64,000 nt of DNA. It comes from Bradyrhizobium oligotrophicum S58. GTDB taxonomy: Bacteria > Pseudomonadota > Alphaproteobacteria > Rhizobiales > Xanthobacteraceae. Shown piece after piece: positions 45,618-54,826 of this stretch. The notes beneath the pieces are model-generated. The model was not told the DNA's origin, ran no database searches, and worked only from the letters and a program-made list of their open reading frames with translations. Each line of letters opens with the position of its first letter. Within the stretch, counting starts at the first letter, position 1. Location: the NCBI RefSeq assembly GCF_000344805.1, contig NC_020453.1, positions 4,125,001 through 4,189,000 on the forward strand, in the 5' to 3' direction. The position numbers and the translations under genes were made by a program.

Positions 45618-46298
45618 GTGAACAGGATGTCCTCAGAAGCGCCCACGCTGACGATCGATCGCGACAACGTCTCTCTCGGGGAGGCGGTGTTCCGCGCACT
45701 GTGCCAGGCCTTGGAAAACGGGGTCTATCGTTCGGGCGACCGGCTGCGGGAGGACGAGGTCGCCCAGAAGCTGAGCGTCAGCCGCACCCCGGTCCGCGAG
45801 GCTTTTGGCAAGCTGGTGGCGAAGGGCTGGGTGCAACCGGCCGGCGGCCGCGGCCTCATCGTGCGCAGCCTCGACCAGAGCGAGATCCTCGAACTCTACG
45901 CAATGCGGGAGATCCTCGAAGGTGCAGCGGCGCGGCTTGCCGCGCAATATGCCGCGCCGGCCGAGATCGCGGCACTGCGCGACATCCACGCGCGCTTCGC
46001 GAACGGCATGAATGATGCGGCTGAGCTCGCGCGTTTGAACCGGCTGATGCACGGCGCGATCCAGCGCGCCGCCCGCAACCGTTATCTCGACGCGGCGCTG
46101 GCCGACATGCATGTGGCGATCGCCCTGTTGGGGACGACGACCTTCGCCGCCGAGGGACGCCCCACGAGCGCTGCCGCCGAGCATGGTGAGCTGATCGAGG
46201 CGATCGCGGCCCGGGACCCCGACCGTGCCGAATCCATTGCGCGGGCGCACATCCGCGAGGCGCTGCGGACGCGGCTCGGCATGAGGCTGACGGGATAG
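45618..46298 (+). CDS. GntR-family (FCD) regulator of the tcu genes, 226 aa
   Basis: DNA-binding regulator. The N-terminal GntR winged helix (about residues 20-85) shows RLREDEVAQKLSVSRTPVRE. The FCD ligand domain (about 95-220) has YAMREILEGAAARLAAQ and the His-type metal ligands near RLMHGAIQRA and AAAEHGELIEAI. GTG 45618 is the start given by the frame; ATG 45627 is close behind and possible. It is divergent from tcuAB with a GntR-type palindrome between, so it probably represses tcuAB until the acid is present. Note that Salmonella TcuR is of LysR type. Confidence 0.9.
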   Translation: MNRMSSEAPTLTIDRDNVSLGEAVFRALCQALENGVYRSGDRLREDEVAQKLSVSRTPVREAFGKLVAKGWVQPAGGRGLIVRSLDQSEILELYAMREILEGAAARLAAQYAAPAEIAALRDIHARFANGMNDAAELARLNRLMHGAIQRAARNRYLDAALADMHVAIALLGTTTFAAEGRPTSAAAEHGELIEAIAARDPDRAESIARAHIREALRTRLGMRLTG

Positions 46299-46358
46299 GC
46301 GGCGGCACAATCGAAGACGTGCGCTCGTCTTAGTTGAACGTCCCAGATCCAAAAGCAA

Positions 46359-46383
46359 AAGGCCGGCTGAACCAGCCGGCCTT
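46359..46383. terminator. Bidirectional terminator between GntR gene and dsbA-type gene
   Basis: An 11-bp perfect stem, AAGGCCGGCTG-AAC-CAGCCGGCCTT. On the minus strand it is followed by TTTTGCTTTT, serving the DsbA-type gene (36 bases past its stop); on the plus strand a weaker tail. Confidence 0.75.
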
Positions 46384-46418
46384 CGTCCTGATCGCACGAT
46401 GTCGCAGCGCGGGTCGGC

Positions 46419-47183
46419 TCAGCAGGTGGCCTTGCCGCAGCGGGCGGTGCTGATCTTCTCGCGCAGGCCCTCGACGCCGACGGCGCCGATCACGACCTGC
46501 TTGCCGATCACATAGCTCGGCGTGCCGTTCATGCCCATGTCCTCGGCGAGCTTGAAGTTCTCCTCGATGGTCGCCTTGGCTTCGGGGCTCGCCATGTCCT
46601 TCTCGAGGCGCGCCATGTCGAGCCCGAGATCCTTGGCTACTGCGAGCGCATGGGCCTTGTCCGCCTGACCACGGCCGCCTAGCAGCTTCTGGTGGAAGTC
46701 GAGGTACTTCTGCGGCGCCTGCATGCGGACGGCGACTGCCACCTGGGCTGCCTCGACCGAGCCCTGGCTGAGGACCGGGAATTCCTTGAGCACGACCTTC
46801 AGCTTCGGGTCGCTCTTCATCAGCTCCATCATGTCGTTCATCGCGCGCTTGCAGTAGCCGCAATTGTAATCGAAGAACTCGACGAAGGTGACGTCGCCAT
46901 CCTTGTTGCCGAGCACCACGCCGCGCGGGGAGTTGAAGATCGTGTCGGCGTTCTTGGCGACGCTCGCCTCGTGCTTGGCCGTCTCAGCCGCCGTCTGACG
47001 CTTCTGCAGTTCGGCCATCGCCTCCTCGAGCACCTCGGGATGCGAGACCAGGTAGTTTCTGACGATGGTCTCGATCTCGCTCCGCTGGCTGTCGGAGATG
47101 CTCTCCGCCGACGCAACCTGGGGCGCGCCGCAGAGCGAAAGCGCGAGCAGCGCCGCGGGAAGGAGCGTACGGAATGACGGCAT
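46419..47183 (-). CDS. DsbA-family thiol:disulfide oxidoreductase, 254 aa
   Basis: Periplasmic thioredoxin-fold protein. Signal peptide MPSFRTLLPAALLALSLCGA..., cleaved near ASA-E. A helical N-terminal segment, with YLVSHPEVLEEAMAELQ as in ScsC/BdbD-like proteins, precedes the DSBA domain with active site CGYC in FFDYNCGYCKRA and the cis-Pro in NGTPSYVIG. ATG 47183 has AGGA upstream; an alternative TTG is at 47204. It is near aroQ-accBC, as in many alphaproteobacteria. It oxidises or isomerises disulfides; the redox role is not readable. Confidence 0.92.
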   Translation of the reverse strand: MPSFRTLLPAALLALSLCGAPQVASAESISDSQRSEIETIVRNYLVSHPEVLEEAMAELQKRQTAAETAKHEASVAKNADTIFNSPRGVVLGNKDGDVTFVEFFDYNCGYCKRAMNDMMELMKSDPKLKVVLKEFPVLSQGSVEAAQVAVAVRMQAPQKYLDFHQKLLGGRGQADKAHALAVAKDLGLDMARLEKDMASPEAKATIEENFKLAEDMGMNGTPSYVIGKQVVIGAVGVEGLREKISTARCGKATC

Positions 47184-47282
47184 GAAGGAGGTCCTCTTGG
47201 TCAAAATGATCGGGTCCTTGTCGATGGCTGTGACCGGTATCCCAGTGATCCCGGCACGGATGATAGCAGTAATCTCTTCGGT

Positions 47283-48680
47283 CTACTGGCTCGAAATCGG
47301 CTTCGACGCGACGATGTCGTCGGCCTTCACCCAGCCGGGAGATCCGACGGCAAAACGGGTCTTTGCCCGCGATGCAAGCTCGCGCGCCGTCTTGTTGTCG
47401 CCGCGCAGAAAGGCTGCCTGGGCCGACGCCAGATCGGCCTCGGCATAGTCGCCCTTGCGGCCATAGGCCATCGCGAGCTGGGAATAACCGAGCGGGGCCT
47501 CGGATTCGCGCGCGACGGCCGCGCGCAGGATCGAGATCGCGTCGTCAGTGTAGGCTTTGTTTTCGGTCGCGACCAAGGCCTGGCCAAGTAACATCTCGAT
47601 GAGCGGAGCGTTATTGGACAGCTGCACCGCCTTGCGCAGCGGCGCAATGGCTTCGGCCGGTCGGCCGCCCTCCAGCAGCGCCTGGCCGCGGACCTCGTAG
47701 AAATAGGCGTTGTTCGGCTGTGCCTGGATCAGGGCGTCGATCTGGCTCAGCGCGCTGCGGAGGTCGCCGTGGAGATAGGTGGAAATCGCCCTCGCATAGC
47801 GCGCCGGCAGGCTGTTGTCGGAGGCCGGATAGCGCCGGGCGACCGTATCCGGCCGTTCCATGAAGGCCGAGATCTTGGCCCTCGCCATGTCGTGGCGCAG
47901 CTGCAGCGCGGCATCGTCCTTCTTGTCCCAATAGGGCGACTGCCGCGCCAGCCCCTCCAGCGCCTCGACGCGATCGGCCGGCATCGGATGCGACTGCAGA
48001 TAGGGGTCGGCGCCGCGGGCCGCGAACAGGCTCTCGCTCGTGAAGCGCTTGAAGGTCTCGTACATGCCCTTGGGCGACTGGCCGGTGGCGGTGAGGAATT
48101 TCACACCCGCGCGGTCGGCGTTCTCTTCCTGCTGCCGCTGATAGGACAGCAGCGAGCGGCGGATGACCTCGCCGGGGGCTGACAGCGTGGCGGCGCCGGC
48201 ATTGGCCAAGCCGCTATTGCCGCCGCCGCGGGCGCCGACGGCAAGCGCGCCGGCGCCGAGAATGGTGGCGATGATCATCTGCGTCTGGGCGGTGGCGAGC
48301 TGCTGGCGCAGCTTGGCGAGGTGGCCGCCGGCGAGATGGCCGGTCTCATGCGCGAGAACGCCGATCAGCTGGTTCGGGTTCTCGGACTGCATGATCGCGC
48401 CGTAATTGACGAATATGCGGCGGCCGTCGGCGACGAATGCGTTGAACGACGCATCGTTGATGATGACCATCTGGATATTCTGCTTCTCGAGGCCCGCCGC
48501 GCGCAGGATCGGCCGCGTGTATTCACGCAGCAGCACCTCGGTCTCGGTGTCCCGCAGGATCGGCGGTCCCTTGCCCTGCTGCGCCGACGCGGAAGCGAGC
48601 GGCGCCAGCGCCATGGCCGCCGTGAGGGTTGCGGCAATCCCTCGAGACAATGTCTTGCGGAGCACGATGGGGAGCAACAT
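47283..48680 (-). CDS. M48-family periplasmic metalloprotease with TPRs (BepA-like), 465 aa
   Basis: Periplasmic zinc protease/chaperone. Signal peptide (SRGIAATLTAAMALAPLASA, cleaved near ASAQ). The M48 domain has HETGH in VLAHETGHLAGGHLAK, with the third ligand Glu in QQEENADRAGVKF. Four or so TPR motifs follow from about residue 310. Homologues (BepA/YfgC) degrade misfolded outer-membrane assembly intermediates such as LptD. ATG 48680 is the start; the open frame goes on far upstream but is not coding. It lies 99 bases upstream of the DsbA gene on the same strand. Confidence 0.9.
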   Translation of the reverse strand: MLLPIVLRKTLSRGIAATLTAAMALAPLASASAQQGKGPPILRDTETEVLLREYTRPILRAAGLEKQNIQMVIINDASFNAFVADGRRIFVNYGAIMQSENPNQLIGVLAHETGHLAGGHLAKLRQQLATAQTQMIIATILGAGALAVGARGGGNSGLANAGAATLSAPGEVIRRSLLSYQRQQEENADRAGVKFLTATGQSPKGMYETFKRFTSESLFAARGADPYLQSHPMPADRVEALEGLARQSPYWDKKDDAALQLRHDMARAKISAFMERPDTVARRYPASDNSLPARYARAISTYLHGDLRSALSQIDALIQAQPNNAYFYEVRGQALLEGGRPAEAIAPLRKAVQLSNNAPLIEMLLGQALVATENKAYTDDAISILRAAVARESEAPLGYSQLAMAYGRKGDYAEADLASAQAAFLRGDNKTARELASRAKTRFAVGSPGWVKADDIVASKPISSQ

Positions 48681-48833
48681 CAGGCGATCTTTGCAATTGG
48701 CGCGGGGCTCGATACGGGCTATTGCCCACCAAACGGCGGAATGCGGCTCATCTGCGGCGAAAGATGCCCTCGGGGCACACGCCGACCCGTTCAGAGAGCG
48801 GGTCCGAACAGCCGGGGTCAATAGCAGATATCG

Positions 48834-50033
48834 ATGGTGGATGCGACAGTGATACCGACATTGGAACAGCGGATCGCCGGTCTGACGGCGCCGTCCGCCC
48901 GCAGCAATGTTCCGCCGTTCATGGTGATGGACGTGATGGCTGCGGCCGAGCGGATCGAGGCCAATGGCGGCCAAGTCATCCACATGGAGGTCGGGCAGCC
49001 GGCCGCACCGGCTCCGCGAGCTGCGATTGCGGCCGCCCATACAGCGCTGGAGCAGGCGCGCATCGACTATACGTCTGCGCTCGGGATCTCGTCTCTCCGA
49101 CAGCGAATCGCGCGACATTATCGTGAGACCTATGCTTGCGAGATCGATCCGGCGCGGATCGTGATTACCACCGGATCCTCGGCCGGGTTCATCCTGGCAT
49201 TCCTGGCGATGTTCGAGCCCGGCGATCGCGTCGCGGTGACCGTGCCGGGCTATCCGCCGTACCGCCACATCCTGACGGCGCTGGGCTGCGAGCCTGTCCT
49301 GATCGAGACGACCGCCGAGAACCGCCATGCCCTGACCGGCGAGGCGCTGCTCGCGGCGCACCGCAAGACGCCGCTCAAAGGCGTGCTGGTGGCAAGTCCC
49401 GCCAATCCCACGGGGACCATGATGTCGCGCGAGGCGCTGGGTGGCGTCATCGCTGCCGCGCGCGATGCCGGCATCCGGTTCATGTCGGACGAGATCTATC
49501 ACGGCCTCGACTACGCCTTTCCCGCCGTGACGGCGGCGCAGCTGTCGGATCAGGCGCTGATCATCAATTCGTTTTCCAAGTACTTCTGCATGACCGGCTG
49601 GCGGATCGGCTGGATGGTGGTGCCCGATGCGCTGGTTCGCCCGATCGAGCGTCTGCAGCAGAACCTCGCAATCTCGGTCCCGACCCTGTCACAGATCGCG
49701 GCGGAAGCAGCCTTCGACGGCCATGCCGAGATGGAAGCCATCAAGCACGGCTATCAGGAGAACCGCCGCATCCTGATCGAGGGCTTTCCGAGGGCGGGCC
49801 TGACCCGGTTTCTGCCCGCCGACGGCGCCTTCTACCTCTATGCCGACGTCTCCGATTTCACCAAGGACAGCTTCGACTTCGCCAAGCGCATGCTGGAGGA
49901 GACCCACGTCGCGGCCACGCCGGGCGTCGATTTCGACCCGATCCATGGCCGCAGCTTCGTGCGCTTTTCCTATGCGCGCTCGGCCGAGGACATGCAGGAA
50001 GCCGTGGCCCGGATCGCTCGCTGGCTCGGTTAG
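48834..50033 (+). CDS. PLP-dependent aminotransferase, class I, 399 aa
   Basis: Class I/II aminotransferase. Signatures are VIHMEVGQPAAPAP, ITTGSSAGFILAFLA, PANPTGTMMSREAL, SDEIYHGLDY and the PLP-Lys in SFSKYFCMTGWRIGW. It resembles the LL-DAP/aspartate aminotransferase-like group. The amino acid substrate is not certain. Divergent from the M48 protease. In relatives the same gene is seen near bepA and rne. Confidence 0.9.
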   Translation: MVDATVIPTLEQRIAGLTAPSARSNVPPFMVMDVMAAAERIEANGGQVIHMEVGQPAAPAPRAAIAAAHTALEQARIDYTSALGISSLRQRIARHYRETYACEIDPARIVITTGSSAGFILAFLAMFEPGDRVAVTVPGYPPYRHILTALGCEPVLIETTAENRHALTGEALLAAHRKTPLKGVLVASPANPTGTMMSREALGGVIAAARDAGIRFMSDEIYHGLDYAFPAVTAAQLSDQALIINSFSKYFCMTGWRIGWMVVPDALVRPIERLQQNLAISVPTLSQIAAEAAFDGHAEMEAIKHGYQENRRILIEGFPRAGLTRFLPADGAFYLYADVSDFTKDSFDFAKRMLEETHVAATPGVDFDPIHGRSFVRFSYARSAEDMQEAVARIARWLG

Positions 50034-50147
50034 AGCAGGGCGCACGCCGTCCTTGCACCCTTCGTCGCCATTGACTCGGCCGCGACAATTTGCCTGAGGT
50101 GCGCCTCGCAAGGGCTGGGACACGAAGGCCCGATACATCGAAGATGG

Positions 50148-51494
50148 ATGAGGCCAATGGCGGCAGCAACTGAGGCCGGGACGCGAGGCGTTCCGGCGCA
50201 AACGGGCAACAAGCCCTGGTACAGCGTTCTCTATGTCCAGGTTCTGATCGCGATCCTGATCGGTATCGTGGTCGGCTGGCTGTTTCCGAACCTGGCCACC
50301 AACGAATGGATCAAGGCGCTCGGCGACGGCTTCATCAAGCTGATCAAGATGGTGATCGCGCCGATCATCTTCTGCACCGTCGTATCGGGCATCGCCCATA
50401 TCCAGAATGCGAGCAAGGTCGGCCGGGTCGGCGTCAAGGCGCTGGTCTATTTCGAGATCGTCTCGACCTTTGCCCTGATGCTCGGCCTGATCGTCGGCAA
50501 TCTGGTTCCTATCGGCCACGGCCTCGCGGCCAAGCCGGATGCTGCGGCCGTCGCCAATTACGTCAAGCAGGCCGAGGCGCAGAAATCGGTCGATTTCGTC
50601 CTCAACATCATTCCGGACAGCGTCGTCGGCGCGCTCGCGCGCGGGGACATATTGCAGGTGCTGCTGTTCGCGATCCTGTTCGGCTTCGCGCTGATGGCAT
50701 TGGGCGAGCGCGGCCACCGGCTTCGCGACGTGATCGACGACACCGCGCATGCGGTGTTCGGCGTCATCGCGATCGTCATGAAGGCGGCGCCCGTCGGTGC
50801 GTTCGGCGCCATGGCCTATACGATCGGCAAGTTCGGTCCGGCGGCCCTCGGCAACCTGATCGGCCTGATTGTGCTGTTCTACGTCACAGCGGGGCTGTTC
50901 GTCGTGATCGTGCTCGGGCTGATCGCGCGTTTCGTCGGCTTCAGCATCTTCAAGTTCATCGCCTACATCAAGGACGAGCTGCTGATCGTGCTCGGCACGA
51001 GCTCCTCGGAGAGCGCGCTGCCGCAGCTGATGGAGAAGCTGGAGCGGCTCGGCTGCTCCAAGCCGGTGGTCGGACTGGTGGTGCCGACCGGTTACTCCTT
51101 CAACCTCGATGGCACCAACATCTACATGACCCTGGCGACGCTGTTCATCGCACAGGCGCTGGGCGTGGAGCTGTCGTTGACCCAGCAGGTCACGATTCTC
51201 ATCGTCGCCATGCTGACCTCGAAGGGCGCCAGCGGCGTGACCGGCGCCGGCTTCATCACGCTGGCCGCGACCCTCTCGGTCGTGAACCCGGCGCTGGTGC
51301 CGGGCATGGCGATCGTGTTCTCGATCGACAAGTTCATGAGCGAGGTGCGTGCACTCACCAACATCACCGGCAACGGCATCGCCGCGGTGTTCGTGTCGTG
51401 GTGGGAAGGCGAGCTCGACCACGATCTCCTGCAGAGGCGGCTCAATCAGCAGATCGATCCCTCCGACGTCGAGACGGCGGTCACGACCGGTTGA
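50148..51494 (+). CDS. dctA: C4-dicarboxylate:cation symporter DctA, 448 aa
   Basis: DAACS-family (SLC1) inner-membrane importer of succinate, fumarate and malate, with eight helices and two hairpins. Signatures are [20 protein letters not shown] (HP1 Ser-rich), [17 protein letters not shown] (TM7) and [11 protein letters not shown] (HP2). ATG 50148 and ATG 50157 are both possible; the ribosome site is weak for each. No dctBD two-component genes lie next to it. In rhizobia this uptake feeds nitrogen fixation. A bidirectional terminator follows. Confidence 0.93.
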   Translation: MRPMAAATEAGTRGVPAQTGNKPWYSVLYVQVLIAILIGIVVGWLFPNLATNEWIKALGDGFIKLIKMVIAPIIFCTVVSGIAHIQNASKVGRVGVKALVYFEIVSTFALMLGLIVGNLVPIGHGLAAKPDAAAVANYVKQAEAQKSVDFVLNIIPDSVVGALARGDILQVLLFAILFGFALMALGERGHRLRDVIDDTAHAVFGVIAIVMKAAPVGAFGAMAYTIGKFGPAALGNLIGLIVLFYVTAGLFVVIVLGLIARFVGFSIFKFIAYIKDELLIVLGTSSSESALPQLMEKLERLGCSKPVVGLVVPTGYSFNLDGTNIYMTLATLFIAQALGVELSLTQQVTILIVAMLTSKGASGVTGAGFITLAATLSVVNPALVPGMAIVFSIDKFMSEVRALTNITGNGIAAVFVSWWEGELDHDLLQRRLNQQIDPSDVETAVTTG

Positions 51495-51546
51495 GCGCGA
51501 CGCGGCGACCGCGCCGGACCTCGCAGACTACGAGCGTCGCAGACAA

Positions 51547-51578
51547 AGAAAACGCTCGGCTGTTTGGCCGGGCGTTTT
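51547..51578. terminator. Bidirectional terminator between dctA and rne
   Basis: AAAACGCTCGGC-TGTTT-GGCCGGGCGTTTT, a stem with one bulge and A/T runs on both sides. It lies 53 bases past the dctA stop and 39 bases past the convergent rne stop. Confidence 0.75.
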
Positions 51579-51616
51579 GCATTGGGTTTCCCGAGGTGGG
51601 CGTCCTGACGGGCGTC

Positions 51617-54600
51617 TTACTGCCCGCCACCGAACCGCCGTGACCACCAGCCGGCCCGGCGTGGGGCCTCGGGGGTCGTGGACTCCGTGGCTGCCGGCTC
51701 GTTCGCGGCGGGCTCCGAGGCCGGAGCGGTCGCAATGCTCTCGGCAACGTTCACGGCAGGAATCGCGCTCTCCGGCCTGGGTTCGCTCAGGAAGCTGACC
51801 TTCTCGCGAACGGTCGAACGTCGCGGAGTCTTCTCGGACTCGGTCCTGGGGGTCTCGGTCTCCTGCACGACGGGGTCCGGCGCAGACGGCTGCTGCGCTG
51901 CTGCGGGCAGGGCGGCAGTCGCGATCGCCGCGGGCTCATCGGTCTCGGCCGCGGTGCGCACCGGCGTTGCATGCTCAGCCGGCTGTTCGTCATGGCGCTC
52001 GCCGCCATTGCCATCGAAATCAGCCACAGCGGCTTCTGCCTCCGAGGCCGACGTCGGCGCGAGCTCGTCGCCGATCGAAGCCGCCAGACCATCTTCCGCG
52101 CCACCGCGCCGCCGACGGCCACCGCGGCGTCCGCGCCGACGGGGACGTCGCTCACCGGACGGATCGGATGATTCGCCCGGCGCGAAAGCAGGCTGTTCCT
52201 CTGCCTCGTCGTCCTCAGCTTCGGCTTCCTCTGCCGGCTGTTCGGCAGCAAGCTCCGGTGCAGCAGCTGACGATCCCTCAGTGCCTTCCGGCAGCGCGTT
52301 CTCGCGCGCCTCGCCACGGCCGCGACGGCGCCGGCGGCGCTTGCGGCGGGCGCCATCGCGCTCGCCTTCGCTGGCTTCAGCGGTCTCCTCCGACAGCCCT
52401 TCGGTTTCCTCGGTCTCGACCTCGGATTCGGTCTCGACGTCGAACACCTCGTCCTCGTCATAGATCTCTTCGGCCACCAGCGGCGGCGCCGACGCCTGCG
52501 CCACGAGCAGCGCCTTGGCGGCTTCGAGCGTGTGCACCTGCTCGCCGCGATCGATGATGAAGGATTGCTGTCCGCTCACGGTCGGATCGGCGATGACGGC
52601 GAGCGAAACCTTGAAGCTGTTCTCGAGGTCGCGCAGATGGCCGCGCTTGTGGTTGAGCACGTAGAGCGCCACTTCGGTGCGGGTGCGGACCACGAGGTTG
52701 TGGGTCGCGCCCTTCATCAGCGTCTCTTCGAGGCTGCGCAGCAGCTGCAGCGCCACCGAAGACACCGAGCGCACGTGGCCGGTGCCGCCGCAATGCGCGC
52801 ACGGCTCGGTCGAGCTTTCCAGCACGCTGGCGCGGATGCGCTGGCGCGACATCTCCAGCAGGCCGAAATGCGAGATGCGGCCGACCTGGATGCGTGCGCG
52901 ATCTTGCCGCAGGCAGTCCGACAGCTTGCGTTCGACGGAGCGGTTGTTGCGCTTCTCGTCCATGTCGATGAAGTCGATGACGATCAGCCCGGCGAGGTCG
53001 CGCAGCCGGAGCTGGCGCGCCACTTCCTCGGCGGCCTCCATATTGGTCTTGAGCGCGGTGTCCTCGATGTGATGCTCGCGCGTGGCGCGGCCGGAGTTCA
53101 CGTCGATCGAGACCAGCGCCTCGGTCTGATTGAGCACGATGTAGCCGCCCGAACGCAGCTGCACGGTCGGCGAGAACATCGCGTCGAGCTGGCTCTCGAC
53201 GCCCATGCGCGAGAACAGCGGCTGGCCGTCGCGATACTGCTTCACCGCCCGGACGTTGGTCGGCATCAGCATCTTCATGAAGTCGTGCGCCTCGCGGTAA
53301 CCGGCTTCGCCGGCCACCAGGATCTCGTCGATCTCCTTGTTGTAGAGGTCGCGCAGCGAGCGCTTGATCAGCGAGCCTTCCTCGTAGACCAGGGTCGGGG
53401 CCTGCGACTTCAAGGTCATGTCGCGGACCGTCTCCCACAGCCGCAGCAGATATTCGAAATCGCGCTTGATCTCGGGCTTGGTGCGGTTGGCGCCGGCGGT
53501 GCGCAGGATCACACCCATGCCCTCGGGCACGTCGAGGTCCTGCACCACTTCCTTCAGGCGCGAGCGGTCCTGCGCCGAGGTGATCTTGCGGCTGATGCCG
53601 CCGCCGCGGGCCGTATTCGGCATCAGCACGGCGTAGCGGCCGGCCAGCGACAGGTAGGTCGTCAGCGCTGCGCCCTTGTTGCCGCGCTCTTCCTTCACGA
53701 CCTGGACCAGCATCACCTGACGGCGCTTGATGACCTCCTGGATCTTGTACTGGCGGCGCGGCCGGAAGGTGCGCTCCGGCACCTCCTCGAGCACGTCGTC
53801 GCCACCGACGGATTCGACGACCTCTTCCTCGATCTCATCGCCGTCGTCCTCGTCGTCCTCATGGTCGTCGGACGCGGCTTCGGCGCCGTTCTCATCACCG
53901 GGCACGATCGTGACGTCGCTGCTTTCACGCTCGCCCACGGGAGCGATGTCGGCGACGTCATCGTCGTGGTCGTGCTCGTCGTGATCATGCTCATCATGAT
54001 CATGTTCGTCGTGATCATGTTCGTCGTGATCATGGTCCTCATGATCGTGCTCATCATGACCGTGGGTCTCATGGTCATGCTCGTCGTCATGGTCGTGTTC
54101 TGCGACTGCGGGTTCTGCCACCTCGGCAGCCGGGGCGTCGCTGGCCGGAGCGACTGCAGCCTCTGCAACTTCGCTGGCCGGCTGTTCCGCTGCCGCGCCG
54201 TGGCCAGCTACGGCATCATGATGCTCGTCCGCATGGTCGCGCGATTCGTCCGCCGCGCCCTGGGAGAGCTCGCTCGTCGTCTCGTGGCCGAGGGATTCGG
54301 CCGGTGCCTCGGAGAAGCCCTGCGCCTCGGCGTGATCGGCTGCGTCGGCATGCGGCTGATCGTAGGCGTGCTGCTCGTGGCCGGCGTCATGGCCCTCGGC
54401 ATGAGCGGCCTGGTTGCCGTCGACGGCCTCGACGATCTCGCTCTGCACGCGCTCGCCGCTGCCGCGGCGCCGCGAGCTGCGGTGCCGGTTGCGCCGGCGA
54501 TTGGAGCGGTTCTCGCTCTCTTCCTCGGCCTCGCGGTGCGCGCGCTCCTCGGCTTCGATCAGCGCCTGCCGGTCGGCGACCGGGATCTGGTAATAGTCGG

Positions 54601-54826
54601 GATGGATTTCGCTGAACGCCAGGAAGCCATGGCGATTGCCGCCATACTCGACGAAGGCGGCCTGTAGCGAGGGTTCAACGCGGGTGACCTTCGCCAGGTA
54701 GATGTTGCCCCGGAGTTGCTTGCGTTGGGCAGTTTCGAAATCAAATTCCTCGACGCGGTTGCCGCGGACGACAACGACCCGGGTCTCTTCCGGGTGGGTA
54801 GCATCGATCAACATCTTGTTGGGCAT
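51617..54826 (-). CDS. rne: Ribonuclease E/G, with a large insertion in the S1 domain, 1069 aa
   Basis: Endoribonuclease of the RNA degradosome. The N-terminus (MLIDATHPEETRVVVVRGN, NIYLAKVTRVEPSLQAAFVE) is the first half of the S1/RNase H-like part. An acidic insert of about 270 residues (about 95-365) splits the S1 domain. It then resumes at RPRRQYKIQEVIKRRQVMLV. Catalytic metal aspartates lie in VSIDVNSGRATREHH and IVIDFIDMDEKRNNRS, and the zinc-link Cys pair in CAHCGG. The C-terminal third (about 790 on) is a disordered, Arg-rich and acidic scaffold. ATG 54826 is chosen because homologues begin there. The insert carries a DEHDHDEHD-type repeat. Confidence 0.95.
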   Translation of the reverse strand: MPNKMLIDATHPEETRVVVVRGNRVEEFDFETAQRKQLRGNIYLAKVTRVEPSLQAAFVEYGGNRHGFLAFSEIHPDYYQIPVADRQALIEAEERAHREAEEESENRSNRRRNRHRSSRRRGSGERVQSEIVEAVDGNQAAHAEGHDAGHEQHAYDQPHADAADHAEAQGFSEAPAESLGHETTSELSQGAADESRDHADEHHDAVAGHGAAAEQPASEVAEAAVAPASDAPAAEVAEPAVAEHDHDDEHDHETHGHDEHDHEDHDHDEHDHDEHDHDEHDHDEHDHDDDVADIAPVGERESSDVTIVPGDENGAEAASDDHEDDEDDGDEIEEEVVESVGGDDVLEEVPERTFRPRRQYKIQEVIKRRQVMLVQVVKEERGNKGAALTTYLSLAGRYAVLMPNTARGGGISRKITSAQDRSRLKEVVQDLDVPEGMGVILRTAGANRTKPEIKRDFEYLLRLWETVRDMTLKSQAPTLVYEEGSLIKRSLRDLYNKEIDEILVAGEAGYREAHDFMKMLMPTNVRAVKQYRDGQPLFSRMGVESQLDAMFSPTVQLRSGGYIVLNQTEALVSIDVNSGRATREHHIEDTALKTNMEAAEEVARQLRLRDLAGLIVIDFIDMDEKRNNRSVERKLSDCLRQDRARIQVGRISHFGLLEMSRQRIRASVLESSTEPCAHCGGTGHVRSVSSVALQLLRSLEETLMKGATHNLVVRTRTEVALYVLNHKRGHLRDLENSFKVSLAVIADPTVSGQQSFIIDRGEQVHTLEAAKALLVAQASAPPLVAEEIYDEDEVFDVETESEVETEETEGLSEETAEASEGERDGARRKRRRRRRGRGEARENALPEGTEGSSAAAPELAAEQPAEEAEAEDDEAEEQPAFAPGESSDPSGERRPRRRGRRGGRRRRGGAEDGLAASIGDELAPTSASEAEAAVADFDGNGGERHDEQPAEHATPVRTAAETDEPAAIATAALPAAAQQPSAPDPVVQETETPRTESEKTPRRSTVREKVSFLSEPRPESAIPAVNVAESIATAPASEPAANEPAATESTTPEAPRRAGWWSRRFGGGQ
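53962..54100. repeat. In-frame tandem repeat inside rne
   Basis: A 15-base unit (GTCGTGATCATGTTC and variants) is repeated several times. On the coding strand it encodes (D/E)-H-D-(E/H)-style HDEHD units at about residues 243-288 of RNase E. Unit borders shift, with 3- and 6-base variations. Confidence 0.75.

Noticed and set aside
48681..49502. An N-terminal extension of the M48 protease
   Set aside because: The upstream frame overlaps the aminotransferase on the other strand, and the signal peptide begins only at 48680.
53962..54100. Short tandem repeats that could be read as a CRISPR array
   Set aside because: The units are direct 15-base repeats without unique spacers and keep the rne reading frame. 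No cas genes are present.
52532..54667. A 711-codon plus-strand open frame opposite rne
   Set aside because: Shadow of RNase E. Its hydrophobic stretch (about 53900-54150) arises from the antisense of the His/Asp repeat, not from membrane helices.
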